Under the pieces are notes generated by a model. The model saw only the letters and a program-made list of their open reading frames with translations, was not told the origin of the DNA and searched no databases. A DNA stretch of 64,000 nucleotides, from assembly GCF_963675165.1 (NCBI RefSeq), contig NC_087381.1, positions 5,767,378 through 5,831,377 of the forward strand. Direction: 5' to 3'. This document shows, piece by piece, positions 43,304 through 57,405 of the stretch (position 1 is its first letter; each line of letters begins with the position of its first letter). A program made the translations under genes and the position numbers. This stretch comes from Halichondria panicea (taxonomy: Eukaryota; Porifera; Demospongiae; Suberitida; Halichondriidae).

Positions 43304-46300
43304 ATGGCCTCCAATGAGATAGAGATAGAAGAAGAGGAAAGGTAATTATGTGTGTGCTGTATCTAGCCTTGCTTGGATCGAGCTTGTGTAATCAAATAGC
43401 TAATTAATTAATGTCATAATGAGGTTTAATATTAGCTGGCTAGATCTACCAATCTATCTTGCAGCTATTATTAGGAATGGTCGAATGGCATAATAATTAT
43501 TATGTGAATGTGTTTAATTGCTCTCCATCAGCTATAATAACTATCTATGAGCTGTATTCAGAAATGTACGTAGAGTTGAAAGCATATTTTAAGCTCAACA
43601 TTATTCATATCTTCTATATCACAATAGGTCTGCCCCACCCCCCTACGAAGAGACTGCCCCCCTCATTGGTAAATCCCCTAAGAACTACTCAACCGTACAA
43701 AAACGTGAGAAAGATAAAGAGTTCGCCGAATCAGAGGAGCACAAATTGAAGGACTTCCAGTTGATCAGAGTACCACAGAAAGCAGTGAGTTCACAACTGA
43801 CTTCGTTCATTAATTAATTGCATCCCAATTGAAGTTTTACAAAGTAATGTAAATTGCAATCCTGATTATATTTGAAGTTATGTATCTATATCTAATGACA
43901 GAGGAGGTCCGACATGTGTGCACAAATCACTACAAGTGCTAGTGCATTTGGCTTGGACGTTATCATGTGACTGCAATTAATGACATCAATGCACTGAAAT
44001 TGTAGTGATTTGTGCACGCATGTCAGACCTCCTCTGATCTAATTACATGTATGTATAATGATGCCTCAGCTTGATTTCCCTCAACTTGTGGTTACCAGTG
44101 ACTGAACTGTTCCTGTAGCAACACGTTGAGCTTCATACATAATTAAGTGTACAAGTGTTGATGGCTTCCATCACAAGTACCTATACCGTGTGGTAAAAAC
44201 TTAGATCTTAGATCGAAAATTAAGGTGTTAAATTTTCTCCTGATTTGGCTCATTTTATTTGCAAATTAAGGTCTAAAACGTAATAATTGACAGAGAACTG
44301 AAGTTATGGGGCCCAGAAATAGCTAGCTATAGTACATGTAAAACCCTTCAGTTTATTAGCACCATCCTAGCTCCATTGAAATGTCGTTTGTGTCAAAACG
44401 CTAATTTTATCCACTAATGCAAAGTGCACTGACTTACACAAGCCAATGCAAAGGGGACAAAATTAGCGTTTTGACACAACGGCACCCCATATATACTCCA
44501 CTGTTGATTTACTGCTCATACAAAATCATTTAGATCTACTGTCACAGTATTTAGCTGTATAAATTGCTAATTAATTTTTTTGTTCTCTCCTCTTTAATCT
44601 TTTGCAGCCTCTTTTCAGTTTTCGGAAGCTATGGGCGTTCACTGGCCCTGGTTTTCTCATGAGCATTGCGTATATTGATCCTGGCAATATTGAGAGTGAC
44701 CTTCAAGTGGGAGCAGTGACCCAATACAAGGTGTGTGGGTGTGTGCACATGCTAGGTCACATGATGAATCCTTGCTACTGCATGTACTTGTGCCACATTA
44801 ATTTTGTGGTATTATTATAGCCTAGGCAAACAATTAAAATTCCTCTCTTGTGTAAACTGAATTTATACGAATTACCATAATTACAATTGTCACCAAAATA
44901 GTTTACTGGGCTATAGTTAGAGACACGTATATTCTCTACCTGCAGTTGCTATGGGTACTGCTGTGGTCTACAGTAATGGGACTCATCCTACAGGTACAAT
45001 AATAACACTCTTCATACCTTACAAGGGATTTATGTTAGGTACGTACAGTGGACCTAGTTGAAAAAAACATTTGCAATGTAACTAGGTTTGGCCAGAGGAA
45101 ACACCATAAAGCGTGGAAACAAGAAATCCAGCAAGAGCATATAACTCCACCGTTACAACGTCATTCACATGTACATTTTTCATTTGAAATTTTGTTCGCT
45201 GCTACTTCTTCCACGTTATTTGGTGGTACAAGAAATAAGTATAATATCCCTCCTAACCACCACCCATGAAGAATTAAAGGTCATTGATAAATTATGGGAA
45301 CCCCCCCACACACATGCACACACAGTTGCTGTCGGCCAAGTTGGGTGTGGTCACAGGCCAACACTTGGCGCAGGTGTGTAGAGAGAGGTACCCCAAACCA
45401 GCTAGAATCACACTGTGGCTGTCCATGGAGCTGGCCATCATTGGCAGTGACATACAGGTGAATAATTATAGCTATAATTTATTATTATTATTGCAAGATG
45501 CATTCAAGTTCTTGAGAAGGTCTTAATAATTATTATTATTGCTAGTACCTGTTTCCAAATCTGGCTTAGTTTTTAAACTTCTTTACTTCCTCTCCAGGAG
45601 GTGATAGGGTCAGCACTCGCCATTAACATCCTCTCCCAGGGAACGTAAGTATGTACAAAAAGAGTTTTTCGTGATTGTCCTTATTCCATTGTTATGCCTC
45701 GGTGTGTGCATGCGCAAGAAGAGGTATACGGTAGTGTGTGTGTGTGTGCGTGTGTGTGTGTAGACTGCTACAGCTGCACTAGAACGCTACCACACTAGTC
45801 ATCCTCGCATTGTAGCGAGAGGTAGTTCCTCCCAATTTTAAAGCTCCGTGGGGGGTCACACCGACCACCCCCCTGTAGCTATTGGTAGCTGCAAGAGTGA
45901 GAAGAGAGCTGCAAGGCTGTACTGTATTTTAGACTTTGCATCATTTTTAGCGTCGATCATATGGTCGGTCGATCATTTCCCACTCCTTGAGTACTTGTGA
46001 TTACAGCAGCAAAATTAATGCAAAAATGTTCATCGTGATATGCATGTGTGTATTAGTAGCTTTGTGACACATCCACCGTGGCATCAGCAGCCGCGGTGTG
46101 TTCATTTTAGAATAGTAAATTATTTTGGAGAGACGGAAGCACTATCCTTTGTGTTTGGAGGTAATGCACGTCTGCTCCTGTCCAGTACCGGTTAATATAC
46201 GCTCCACCCCCCCACACACACACACACACAGAGTCCCTCTGTGGGAGGGCTGTCTCATCACTGGTATAGACACATTCATTTTCCTCTTTCTCGAGAGCTA

Positions 46301-46441
46301 CGGTCAGTGAAGATCCTCCATGGAAATATGCATAATATAATTATGTGCAGTGTTTTACATGTCATCATTCGATATCGTACTTTATTTATACTATTTTGCA
46401 ATAAGCGTGTAGTCATTTCTCCTTTCAACCACCCCCTCACA

Positions 46442-46487
<46 letters not shown>

Positions 46488-49400
46488 CTCCGCTATCTTG
46501 AAGCCTTCTTTGCTCTGCTCATTGGTGTCATGTGCGCCATGTTTGGGTGGATGGTGAGAGAAACCATTGATTGTATTTGTTGGCTTTAAGATCAAAGGGA
46601 ATTCACAGCTGAGAAAGCTCGAAAGAAACTCTGTTTGATTTCTACACATCAAATAGGCCATTGTAGTAAATAGTCGATCTCGGCTGGCAGCCCTTGAGCA
46701 CATTTTATGCCAAAGCAAATCGCTCATGGCTTATTAGTTAAAAATCAAGAGTAGATACTCTTGCTAATTTCATACCAACCCCTCATACACACACACACAC
46801 ACACGCGCGCACAGTACGTTCACACAGCCATTGAAGCAAACAACCAGTTGGAAGTCTTCAAAGGAGCTGTAATACCAATGTGTGCTAACTGTACATCAGA
46901 TGCCGTCGTACAAGGCCTGGGGGTAGTGGGTGCGGTCATCATGCCCCACAACCTGTTCCTACACTCTGGACTAGTGCTGGTGAGCAGTGTGGGTTGTGAG
47001 GCTGTGGAAGCTGTGAGGGTGTCATAGCTAGTGGGTGCGGTCATCATACCCTAGTGCTGGTGACAGACTTTTAAACTAACTGAAAATTTGTTTCCTTAAT
47101 TATTCAATTATATATACTTACTCTCCTCATGTACATATCAGTGGCGTAGCCAGGGGGTGGCAAAGGGGGCAAATGCCTCCCCTTTTTCTGGATCTCTACT
47201 ACTCAGCTCAGCTAGGTTAGTGTAGCTGATTATCTTGCTGAGCACTCCCTTTCTTCCCAATCTTGCTGCAGTTAGCTAGTTAGTAGGCAAGCAAAACGAT
47301 TTAGTCCCTATACTGTGAGCTATTCTGGTCTAAATCTATAGACAGTTCTTGTTCTTTGCTAAACTAGCTTCTTCTACATCAGGCCACACCCAACTAAATA
47401 GAGAAGTCAATTATGACGTCATAATTTAGAGGCGTGGCTTCCGGTCAAAATTTTGGCGCTGCGCGGCTGATAGGTTTTGCCCCCTCTTCCAAAAAATCCT
47501 GGCTATGCTCCTGCATATTATATAATAATTATATGCATGCCTACATAAAAGCATCTCCTCATGTACTGACAGAGTCGAGCAATCTCTAGGACAGATCGTG
47601 TGGAGGTAAAGGAGGCAATAAAGTACAACTACATTGAATCTTGTGAGATATTATTATAGTGTAGTAATAATGTTTTTTGCTATACCTGGGAAAAATTTCA
47701 AGCTTTCATGTAGGCATGGCGTATATGTACGTACACACACCACCACTCGTTGTGTTACCACGTATGTACTATGTCTCCATACATACAGCCGTTGCCGTGA
47801 GTGTTTCCTTCTTTATCAACATGTTCGTCGTCTGTGCCTTTGGAGCTGTAAGTCATCTCTTTAGCTGTATTGTATTTTGCTTATGAGTAATTGTATAGTA
47901 GCAACGTACAGCATCACCTTCATGATTTTATGTAAAATATAGTCTCATGAATATGAATATCACGTAATTACCAGCTAGCCATACTGTCCTAAATCCTACC
48001 AGGCAATTTTCGATAAAGATCTTCCGTTTGGCACCCCCATTGATGTGCAGTGGGCCTGTACCCCTAAGAACATCAGTTTGTTAAGAGCTGTTGACTGTCT
48101 GTATTACAGCAACGGTATGCAAGATTGGATACGCTACGTTTGGGCAGTTGGGCTACTAGCAGCTGGACAGAGCTCAACCATGACCGTGCGTGTGTGTGTG
48201 TGTGAGTGTGTTAGGGGGGTGTTTTGAGTGCATGGATTGCACTGTTTCTGTATCTCACTGCATCTTATCTTCCCACAGGGCACTTACGCTGGACAGTTTG
48301 TTATGGAGGTACGTCCCTTGACCAGTGTGTACATATTTCACCATCAAGGAAAAGTTCGATTTGCATCTATCTCCTACAGAGCATGCATGCATATTATTGT
48401 ACTAATTATAGCCAGCACTTATTGTGACGACACATTTCTCTCCCTGTGCAGGGATTTTTGGATCTGAAGTGGGCCAAATGGAAGAGGGTGCTTCTAACTC
48501 GCTCCGTTGCCATGGTACCATGTGTCATCATCGCTATTCTAGCGGTGAATATTCTAGATGTACTTTCTGACTACATCAACGTGGAACAAAGCTTGTTGGT
48601 GAGAGCAGCAGTTACTGGAGTACATGGTCTAACTTGCTATATAATCATGGCCATCGCATGTGTACCTCCAACACACTCACACCTACCTATATATACACCC
48701 CCACACACTCTGCGTAGTTAAGGCCCGGGTCTGGCTGTAAATACCAAAATTTAACACTATGTTCATACTGCTGTATTAAATATACAGTGTATGCTGCATC
48801 AAAATGATCCAAAATAAATTCTTTTTCCAAAAAACTAATTAGCTTAATTCAATTATGCTAATTAGCCCCAAAAATGGTGATGACGTCATGCCACTTTTAA
48901 TAAGAAGAACTGCAAATGCGGCCATGAAGATGCTAAGATCAAGCTTCAAAAACAAGGCTAGATGAACTTATCATTGCTAGGTACTAATATCCGGCGGGGG
49001 AAGAGTAGGAGTTACTGTATTCTTGAGATACACAGCATAGCCTACCTCTAGAGTGGCTGTCAGAGCTAAAGAAGCCAGTATAGCTAAGGCAGTTTTGCAC
49101 ATATTGACTTCCCCCGCTAGAAATATAATCATGACAACCTACTCTATCTTTTGAGGGCCTAAACAACTAGTCTTACCTTGTGCAAGTCCACCGCATTTGT
49201 TGCTAAAGATTCTGTACCATAGTTCCAGCAGCTAGCTAAGCAAGTACCTTGACTTCTTCTTGACACGTGACATCAATTGCAATGAATAACATTAATAATG
49301 GTTATGAATCTCATTAACACTACATAATCTACATCATCCACATTAAATGTTGGTAATGAATAAAATTAATCTTATCAGTGCCTGACCCAACTGCACACCT

Positions 49401-51781
49401 CACCCACACTCACACCCACCCCACACACACACAGCTGCCTTTCTCACTGTTCCCCCTCCTCCACGCTACCTCTAGCAAAGAAGTCATGGGAGAATTTAAA
49501 AACTCTGTGTACGTTAATACAGCCACAGGAGTGTACAGTACAGCAGCTAGCATTGGGTCTGCATTCTAGTCTTTTTATCGGAGGCACGCGTGGGCAGCCA
49601 CGGATATAGTAGTCCAGTGGTTTGTTTGTTCGTGTGTGGCATCTGAGTCTACGTATACTTACCTGTATTCCATAGCACTGCGTTTACAGCATGGATAGCC
49701 TTCGTGGCAGATTTTAAATGTTAGAGCCTCGTTGTTGAATAAAAGCGAGCAAAAGCTAAGAAGCTTGAACTGGCTGCATGGCCTCTAGCTATACAGGCGT
49801 ATTTTATTCGGGGTGCGTATTTACAGACAAAGTGATCCTGTACCAGGAATAATGGAAAAGGGTCACTAAAGTAGAAAGCTAGAATTATGATTGTGATAGG
49901 GTTGCTTCTTTGCTTATCCCTAGCCCCAGAACATTGTTACCATGAGCCGCTTCTTTACTGACTGACTTTGCTGTGATCCCTAGTCCACATTGCATGTCTC
50001 ATCCATACTAAAGCTCAGTTCTCAAAAGTTTCAGCACGCCTCTTATAGTCCAGAGTCTATAGAATTTCATTGCTCGCTACTTAGCCAGCTTCCATGCTTC
50101 ATACATATACTACTGCATTCATGTAAACAGCTGAGGGATAGCGGTGTTCAATGGTTTTGTGTTGAACTCATTATTGTCATAGTCAATTTTCACTCCTATA
50201 AGCACATACCAAACTAACAACCCACCCACACACATACACAGAGTGTGGTCTGTTGTGATCTGGATTATGGCATTGGTCATTATCGGAGTCAACATCTACT
50301 TTGTGATAGACATCGTGGTAAGTCAGTGCATGTGTGTTGTGTGTGCCTCGTGCATGCATGTAAACTACATTTCTCCCAACAATATTTCCTCAGACCTACT
50401 CTATACCTATTTCCCCGAGTCTGCCAAGGCCTATAAAAACATGATGATGAAACATGATGATGATGTGCTGGTGGAAAGCTAGCAGCACATGAAGTTAATA
50501 CTTTTGCTATTAACCCTGCATGATCCTGCATGCATGATTGTTGCTCTAAGAAAGTTACCAAAAGTTCACCAAGTCCACATTAATGCCTGCTGCATTCTTG
50601 TGAAACAGTGCAGCTTTGCAGCTCTTTCCTCACTCTAATTAGCTAGCGTTCTAGTGCAGAGCTAACTACTACGTGTAAGTACAATAGCTAGTCTGAAGAG
50701 ACTGCATTGGCATTTAAAATACAAAACTATAGCCATAACTCCATTCGAAGCATTATTAAATCCACAAACTGCAATCCAATGCGCATCGAGGTATACGGTA
50801 GTGTGTAAGGTTGCCACAGCTATTTCTTTATTATTAAATGCTATTTTATGTATACGGTAGTGTGCATGTATGTGTGTTTATAGACTGCTACAGCTGCTCA
50901 AAGATAAAATGAAGTGCAAGTAAGAGCTTCTATAGGCAGAGTCCTAGTCATGTTTTCTTGGATTGCTGTTTGTGGATTTTCAATAATGCTTCGTAATCAT
51001 GACTAGGACTCTGCCTATAGAAGCTCTTACTAGCACTTCATTTTATCATTGAGCAGCTGTAGCAGTCTACACACATACTTGCGTTATGAAGGTAACGCCC
51101 ACTCCGGCATAATGATGTTTGTGCCACACTACATAATTCTCCCCTCAGGCACTCCCTGGTCACTGGTGGAGACACACACTGGCCGCCATTGGACTGCTGA
51201 TATATCTGGTGGTCATCTCTTACTTTGTGAGTATTTAATCAATTAATGCGAACTATAGTATAGTCATTTGCGTTTACTTGTGTATAAGTATTTTCGGCTA
51301 CAATTAACTCCTATTTTCTCAAAAAAAGGTCAAGTGATTGTGCAAGGACCTATAAGACTATCGTATAGCCGGTAATTTTCGTGGCGTAAAAAATTCGTTC
51401 AACTCGTGATTTTATTTTCGTTTGACTTCATTGCCTGCACTCATTGCATGCGTTCTGGTAAACCACGCCTACGCTTTCGTGGGGAAAATGTCATGGAGGT
51501 CAGCTTGCCAACGAAATAACAATCCACGAAAATTACCCGCTATACGGTATATGTTATTAACTTTGACTGCATTAATATTTACAGTGAAGTAAGACGTCTC
51601 CTTTAAGTACATCTCACTCCTCCCCCTCACACCCACTTACCACACACACACACAAACCCCCCCCCACACACAGGCCTTGTTTCCACTTCTAACGTGGTAT
51701 CGAATTAAACGGATTAAACTAAAGGTGGCTAGAGAGAAACCAGAAATGCTATCTAAAGACACTTCAGTTACAATTAACTAA
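43304..51781 (+). CDS. SLC11/NRAMP divalent metal transporter, copy 1
   Basis: Eighteen exons join in phase to 557 residues: 43304-43341, 43628-43784, 44608-44730, 44946-44993, 45326-45457, 45598-45644, 46232-46302, 46486-46553, 46815-46979, 47573-47642, 47789-47847, 48003-48185, 48279-48308, 48452-48598, 49435-49508, 50242-50317, 51149-51226 and 51674-51781. The metal-site motif 'DPGN' (Asp89, Asn92) is in helix 1 and 'MPHN' (Met271-Asn274) in helix 6. The family signature '[19 protein letters not shown]' spans exons 12-14. The length fits the family. Family role: proton-coupled import of Fe2+ or Mn2+ across plasma or endolysosomal membranes. The N-terminal tail has a '[11 protein letters not shown]' stretch that resembles PPxY and acidic dileucine-type trafficking signals. 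Copy 2 follows 350 bp downstream with the same exon phases. Confidence 0.95.
43900..44035. mobile_element. Foldback element, 'agaggaggtccgacatg' family, copy 1
   Basis: 'agaggaggtccgacatgtgt' pairs with 'catgtcagacctcctct', and the arms continue through 'gcacaaatcactac' and 'gtagtgatttgtgc'. It is 136 bp long and sits in intron 2 of NRAMP copy 1. The second copy is at 58,024-58,153. Confidence 0.85.
44383..44484. repeat. Inverted repeat pair in NRAMP copy 1 intron 2
   Basis: 'gtgtcaaaacgctaatttt' near 44,390 and 'aaaattagcgttttgacac' near 44,459 are exact reverse complements, with weaker pairing outside. The loop is about 50 bp. Confidence 0.8.
45694..46084. mobile_element. Short-TIR element, 'atgcctcggtg' family, in NRAMP copy 1 intron 6
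   Basis: The ends are 'atgcctcggtg' and 'caccgtggcat' (one mismatch). The interior holds 'gtatacggtagtgtgtg', 'tagactgctacagctgc' and 'gagctgcaaggct', which recur at 55,792-56,302, around 50,600-51,069 and partly at 15,815-16,110. Confidence 0.7.
46442..46485 (+). repeat. (CA)n tract directly abutting a splice acceptor
   Basis: About 20 CA units run straight into the acceptor of NRAMP copy 1 exon 8 (46486). Comparable CA runs precede exons 5, 7, 9, 15, 16 and 18 of this gene and most matching exons of copy 2. Confidence 0.9.
47139..47513. mobile_element. hAT-like non-autonomous element, copy in NRAMP copy 1 intron 9
   Basis: The ends 'cagtggcgtagccagg' and 'cctggctatgctcctg' pair at 14 of 16 positions. 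Internal 'ggcgtggcttccggtcaaaa' matches the copy at 58,255-59,000. No transposase sequence. Confidence 0.75.
50881..51069. mobile_element. 189-bp foldback element with 72-bp arms in NRAMP copy 1 intron 16
   Basis: The first 20 bases 'tagactgctacagctgctca' are the exact reverse complement of the last 20. The arms extend to about 72 bp with two mismatches around a loop of about 45 bp. The near-perfect arms imply recent formation. Confidence 0.9.
51361..51550. mobile_element. Inverted-repeat element, 'accgtatagcgggtaa' family
   Basis: The ends are 'cgtatagccggtaattttcg' and 'cgaaaattacccgctatacg'. It lies in intron 17 of NRAMP copy 1. Confidence 0.82.
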
Positions 51782-52132
51782 CACTGAACTGGCTCTTATT
51801 ATTTAAATCCACTGTGACGTGTTTACATATCAAATGTTGACTTTATGTACATGTGTTTTGTATTGTTTACATGTGACACAGTCTTGGTACTACTGCAGAC
51901 TTTATCAAACTTTGGTATACCACATGCATGGGCGGCCTGCACACATTGGTGTATTGGTAAAGATCCTTAATGCAAATTAATAATTATTTAGAAGTGGAGG
52001 GCGGCTTATAGTAGGACTTACTTTTGGTGGGCGTGACGACACTCGCTGGCTTCTCTTGATCATCTCTGTGAGCAGCAGTTAATTAAGTTAGCAGTGCAAG
52101 CAACGCTAGCTGCAGGCCGATGTGCACAGAAT

Positions 52133-54549
52133 ATGTCATCCAATGAGATGGAGATAGAAAAAGGAGAAAGGTAATAAGTACTCATACAGCTGTGTCAAGC
52201 TAGGTAGGAGCTCATGCATATGATCACACAAGGTATTTTTCTAAGCTGTCTAGCTAGATCTAATTACTGTGCTTTGTAGCTCACTTGAAAGTTTGGGACA
52301 AAATAATGGTACTACTCTAGTTTTGCACAAGTACCACCTATCTAATATCAAAGGTCAATAATTTTGTTAAGCTCCATGTTTTTTGCACTTTGCCATTCGC
52401 CCAAAACTTCCAAGTGAGTTGCAAAGTACAGTATAGTTTGTAGGAATGGTCGAATGGCATAATTCTGTGTGTGTAATTGTCTAATAAATTATTGCTCTCC
52501 ATTTTTAATAGCTATAATTATAGCGAGCTATAGTTATACGTAGAAGCTTGACACAAATTAGCAGAGATACGCTCTCATTTCAAACCAAGAGGCAAATTCA
52601 TAATGACACTGAGATATGTATATCACGACCCCTCAACAGGTCTGCCCCGCCCCCCTACGAAGAGACCGCCCCCCTCATTAGTGAATCCCCTAAGAACTAC
52701 TCGACCGTACAAGAATATGATAAAGATAAAGAGTTCGACCAATCAGAGGAGCACAAATTGAAAGACTTTCAGTTGATCAGAGTGCCACAAAAAGCAGTGA
52801 GTTCGCAACTAAGTAACTTAATTGTTGCAGGCCAAGTGAAAGTCTTACGTGAAAATCGAAATCATACATAATTATTGCAAAATCACAACATGCACAGTAT
52901 TATGATAACATCCCATACATGCATTCAGTGTTGTATTAAATTTGTGTACATACTTATTAAAATGGTGCCTCAACTTCAACTTATGGTTTCTAGTGACAGC
53001 ACTGTTCTTCCTGTAAGCTTCTTTCTTTGTGGACTATAGAGATTGTACCTGAACACACAACTTTTCATTGTTCCAATTATAGCAGCTGTTTTATGACGAT
53101 TGTAGTATCGAGCCTTTGTCTATACTACAATGTACAAATCACAATGGTGCTCATACAATAGCGTTGCACTGTTACGTGTACGTATATAAGTGCCTTTTAT
53201 TTATTATTCTGGTTTGTCAGCAGTCATTAATTTTAATGGGTACAGTATTTATAGCTGTTATTGATAATTGTGTCGTTCTCTCTCTACTAATCTTCTGCAG
53301 CCTATTTTCAGTTTTCGGAAGCTATGGGCGTTCACTGGCCCTGGTTTTCTCATGAGCATTGCGTATATTGATCCTGGCAATATTGAGAGTGACCTTCAAG
53401 TGGGAGCAGTGACTCAATACAAGGTGCATGAGTGGTTGTGTGGGTATGTGTGTGTCAAACGTGCATGCATGGGATGCAAGATCTAGGTCATCTAATTATT
53501 CAGTGTGCTTGCATGTTTTTAAACATTTTGTGGACAAACAAAATTGTAAGAGTATATACTGTATATCAAAAACTCCTGACTGAGATTTCTCACTGCATGC
53601 ATGGTACTAGCTGTGTTGTGTAACACTCTATTATGCCCTAATAAATAATTATAAGATATTCATTGTCACATGATGGCAGGACACAATAAATATAAATATC
53701 TTTATTGTGCTATTTTAATCACGTGTTGATCTCTCTACCTGCAGTTGCTATGGGTACTGCTGTGGTCTACAGTAATGGGACTAATCCTACAGGTACATTG
53801 ATTGTTCCAAACAATCAGGCAATCTTACTATTCACTCTATAGCTAGTGAGTTTACCTTTGGTCTTGCATGCGTGGTCTTGAGAATTGTTACAACTGTACG
53901 TACACAGTGGACTGTAGTGTATACAGAAATGGCCGTTTTTTGTTGTTTATTGAGACCTTACCTGGCCTTTTTACAATAGCTGGGAGGAGAGGTCCGCTTA
54001 TTGCAACTACATTGCACTACTATTCCATGCAGTTTGGGCTATATTATAGTAAGATCAAATCACTTCCCACACATGCACACACAGTTGCTGTCGGCCAAGT
54101 TGGGTGTGGTCACAGGCCAACACTTGGCGCAGGTGTGTAGAGAGAGGTACCCCAAACCAGCAAGAATCACACTGTGGCTGTCCATGGAGCTGGCCATCAT
54201 TGGCAGTGACATACAGGTGAATAATTAATTATAGCTATATATATAGTCTGGTGTTTATATTTGTACCTAAAATTAATATTGGCTACCTTTGATTGCCATG
54301 CATAACTTGCTATACATACATGCTATGAACGTAACGTTCTTTCTTTGCTTCCTCTCCAGGAGGTGATAGGGTCGGCACTTGCTATTAACATTCTCTCCCA
54401 GGGAACGTAAGTATAGCTATCATTGTATGTATACAGGAGAGATATTGTTGTCATGACATAATCGTTTTGTAGTGTGGAAACACTCTCCTTTTAAAAAGAT
54501 TGTCCCTGTTATAGTTTTACCTACCTACCTACCTCACCCCCCACCCACA

Positions 54550-54581
<32 letters not shown>

Positions 54582-57367
54582 GGGTCCCTCTGTGGGAGGG
54601 CTGTCTCATAACTGGTATAGACACATTCATTTTCCTCTTTCTCGAGAGCTACGGTCAGTGAAGGAAATCTTAGCTGCTACAAGTATAGTGTATATTAGTC
54701 GATGCTATGGAGTTCAGGCAATCTAGGCCAATCCCAATGTATTTGTGAGTAGCCTGCAATGCACTTAATTTCTTTACTCTGTTTTGGTCCACTAGCAGTA
54801 TTCAACATTATGCGGTTTTCACTGAAAATGCACATGCATATTATAGCTGGTATTTAAGACCCCCTTCCCCCCTGACACACACATGCACACACACACAGGT
54901 CTCCGCTATCTTGAAGCCTTCTTTGGCATGCTCATTGGTGTCATGTGCGCCATGTTTGGGTGGATGGTAAGAAATCATAATGATAGCTAGCTTCTTTGAA
55001 TAAGTATACATGTATGCCAATATTATGTAGCCTGCATGTATTATAGAAATACAGATTATATACTGACCACCCCACCCCACACACACAGTACATTCACACA
55101 GCTATTGAAGCTGACAACCAGTTGGAAGTCTTCAAAGGAGCTGTAATACCAATGTGTGCTAACTGTACATCAGATGCCGTCGTACAAGGCCTGGGGGTAG
55201 TGGGTGCGGTCATCATGCCCCACAACCTGTTCCTACACTCTGGACTAGTGCTGGTGAGCAGTGTGGGTTGTGAGGGTGTGGAGGCTGTGAGGGTGTGGAG
55301 GCTGTGGAGGCTGTGAGGGTGTGCATGGAGGATGTGAGGTTGTGAGAGTGTGGAGGTTGTGAGGGTGTGGAGGCTGTGAGGGTGTGGAGGCTGTGGAGGC
55401 TGTAAGAGTGTGGGAGTGTGGGCTGTGAGGGTGTGGGATTGTGGGCGTGTGGGCTGTGAGGGTGTGGAGAATGTGAGGTTGTGAGGGTGTGGAGGTTGTG
55501 AGGGTGTGGAGGCTGTGAGGGTGTGGAGGATGTGAGGTTGTGAGAGGGTGTGGAGGCTGTGAGGGTGTGGAGGATGTGAGGTTGCGAGAGTATGGAGGTT
55601 GTGAGGGTGTGGAGGAGGCTGTGAGGGTGTGGAGGCTGTGGAGGCTGTGAGGGTGTGGGCTGTGAGGGTGTGGAGGATATGAGGTTGTGAGAGTATGGAG
55701 GTTGTGAGGGTGCATGTAGAGGGACATGCTTGATCTACTATAAAATTATTCGAAGGATTTGCCTGAATTAATGAAAGCACCGCAGGTGCTGATGCCTCGG
55801 TGAAGATGCCAAAGCTACATAACATAAAGCTACTAATAGCTTTAATAATTTTGCTGCATGCAAAAACTCACAGAGTGGGTAATGATCGACCATTATTATT
55901 GTTAAAAACGATCTATGCCAAAAGTTCAAGTCTAAAATTAATGGCTGCATTAGCAGAGCCTTGCAGCTCTCTTCTCACTCTTGCAGCTACCAATAGCTAG
56001 CGTTTTAGTGCAGAGCTAACTACTAAGTAGAGTAGCAACACTCGGTAAACAAGTTTGGCTACGTGCTCTTCTGAAAAGGCTGCAATGGCATTCCAAGTAA
56101 GCAAAACTAGGTATAACTCGAGAACAAAGCATTATTTTGCAAATCCACGAATTAAAATCCAAGTAAACATGACTAGAAGCCTATAGAAACTCTTACTTGC
56201 ACTTGATTCATCCTTGAGCAGCTGTAGCAGTCTACACAGACAGACACACAGACACACAAACACACTACCGTATACCTCGCTTGCGCATGCGCACCGAGGC
56301 ATAATAAAAATAGGAGAGGGTATACTTCATCGCTACGTCCCATGCAGGGGTTTCCTAACTCAACTATTATGCCTATAACATGATGGTAATTACTTTTGTT
56401 CGCGGTCCTTTTTGTACCGACAGAGTCGAGCTATTTCCAGGACAGATCGGGTGGAGATCAAGGAGGGAATAAAGTACAACTACATCGAATCTTGTGAGTA
56501 ATTATAAATTCATATCAGTGCATGTTGCTACCAATTTTACTTAATGTAAACAACCAATTATCGAATACATGCTATTTTCGAACGCTTGTTCTCGAGGACA
56601 GCAGCTCAGAGCACTAATTATATAAACTGATGATACTGTACCTAGGTATAGACTAGGTAATTAGGCTCTATTCAAGTCCAAACTCACGGCCAACAGAAAG
56701 CTTCCTCGGCGGAGTGACAAGGCCACTATAGTTCGAACATAGGCACGAATCTTCGAACTCACTCTCTCTTGTATCGACAGAAGGCTCTAAACAGCTAGCT
56801 ACAATGCATGACCGTAATCTACACTATAGTAAACTATATATATACAGTTCTGGTTTCAAGGTCTAACTGCAAACTATTAGATAATGGTGCATGCATGGCT
56901 TCTTGAAAAAGTGCACGTATAATAGATGTACATGCACATGATAGATAACCTCTTATGTACTATGTCTCCATACATACATACAGCCGTTGCCGTGGGTATT
57001 TCCTTCTTCATCAACATGTTCATCGTCTGTGCCTTTGGAGCTGTAAGTCATGATCATCTCTTCAGTTTACAATAATATTGCGTTAGTTTGTTGGATTATA
57101 TATAGCGTACTTCTTCAGCACATAACAGTTATAATAATTATTATGTATGCTGTCCTACCAGGCAATTTTCGGTAAAGGTCTACCACTTGGCACCCCCATT
57201 GATGTGCAGTGGGCCTGTTCTCCCGCTAACATCAGTTTATTAAGAGCTGTTGACTGTCTGTATTATAGCAATGGTATGCAAGATTGGATACGCTACGTTT
57301 GGGCAGTTGGGCTACTAGCAGCTGGACAGAGCTCAACTATGACCGTGCGTGTGTGTGTTTGTGCGTG

Positions 57368-57405
<38 letters not shown>

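Noticed and set aside
55094-55825. A 243-residue His/Pro/Ser-rich open frame on the minus strand
   Set aside because: It is created by the TG-rich minisatellite and runs antisense through NRAMP exon 9; no conserved domain.
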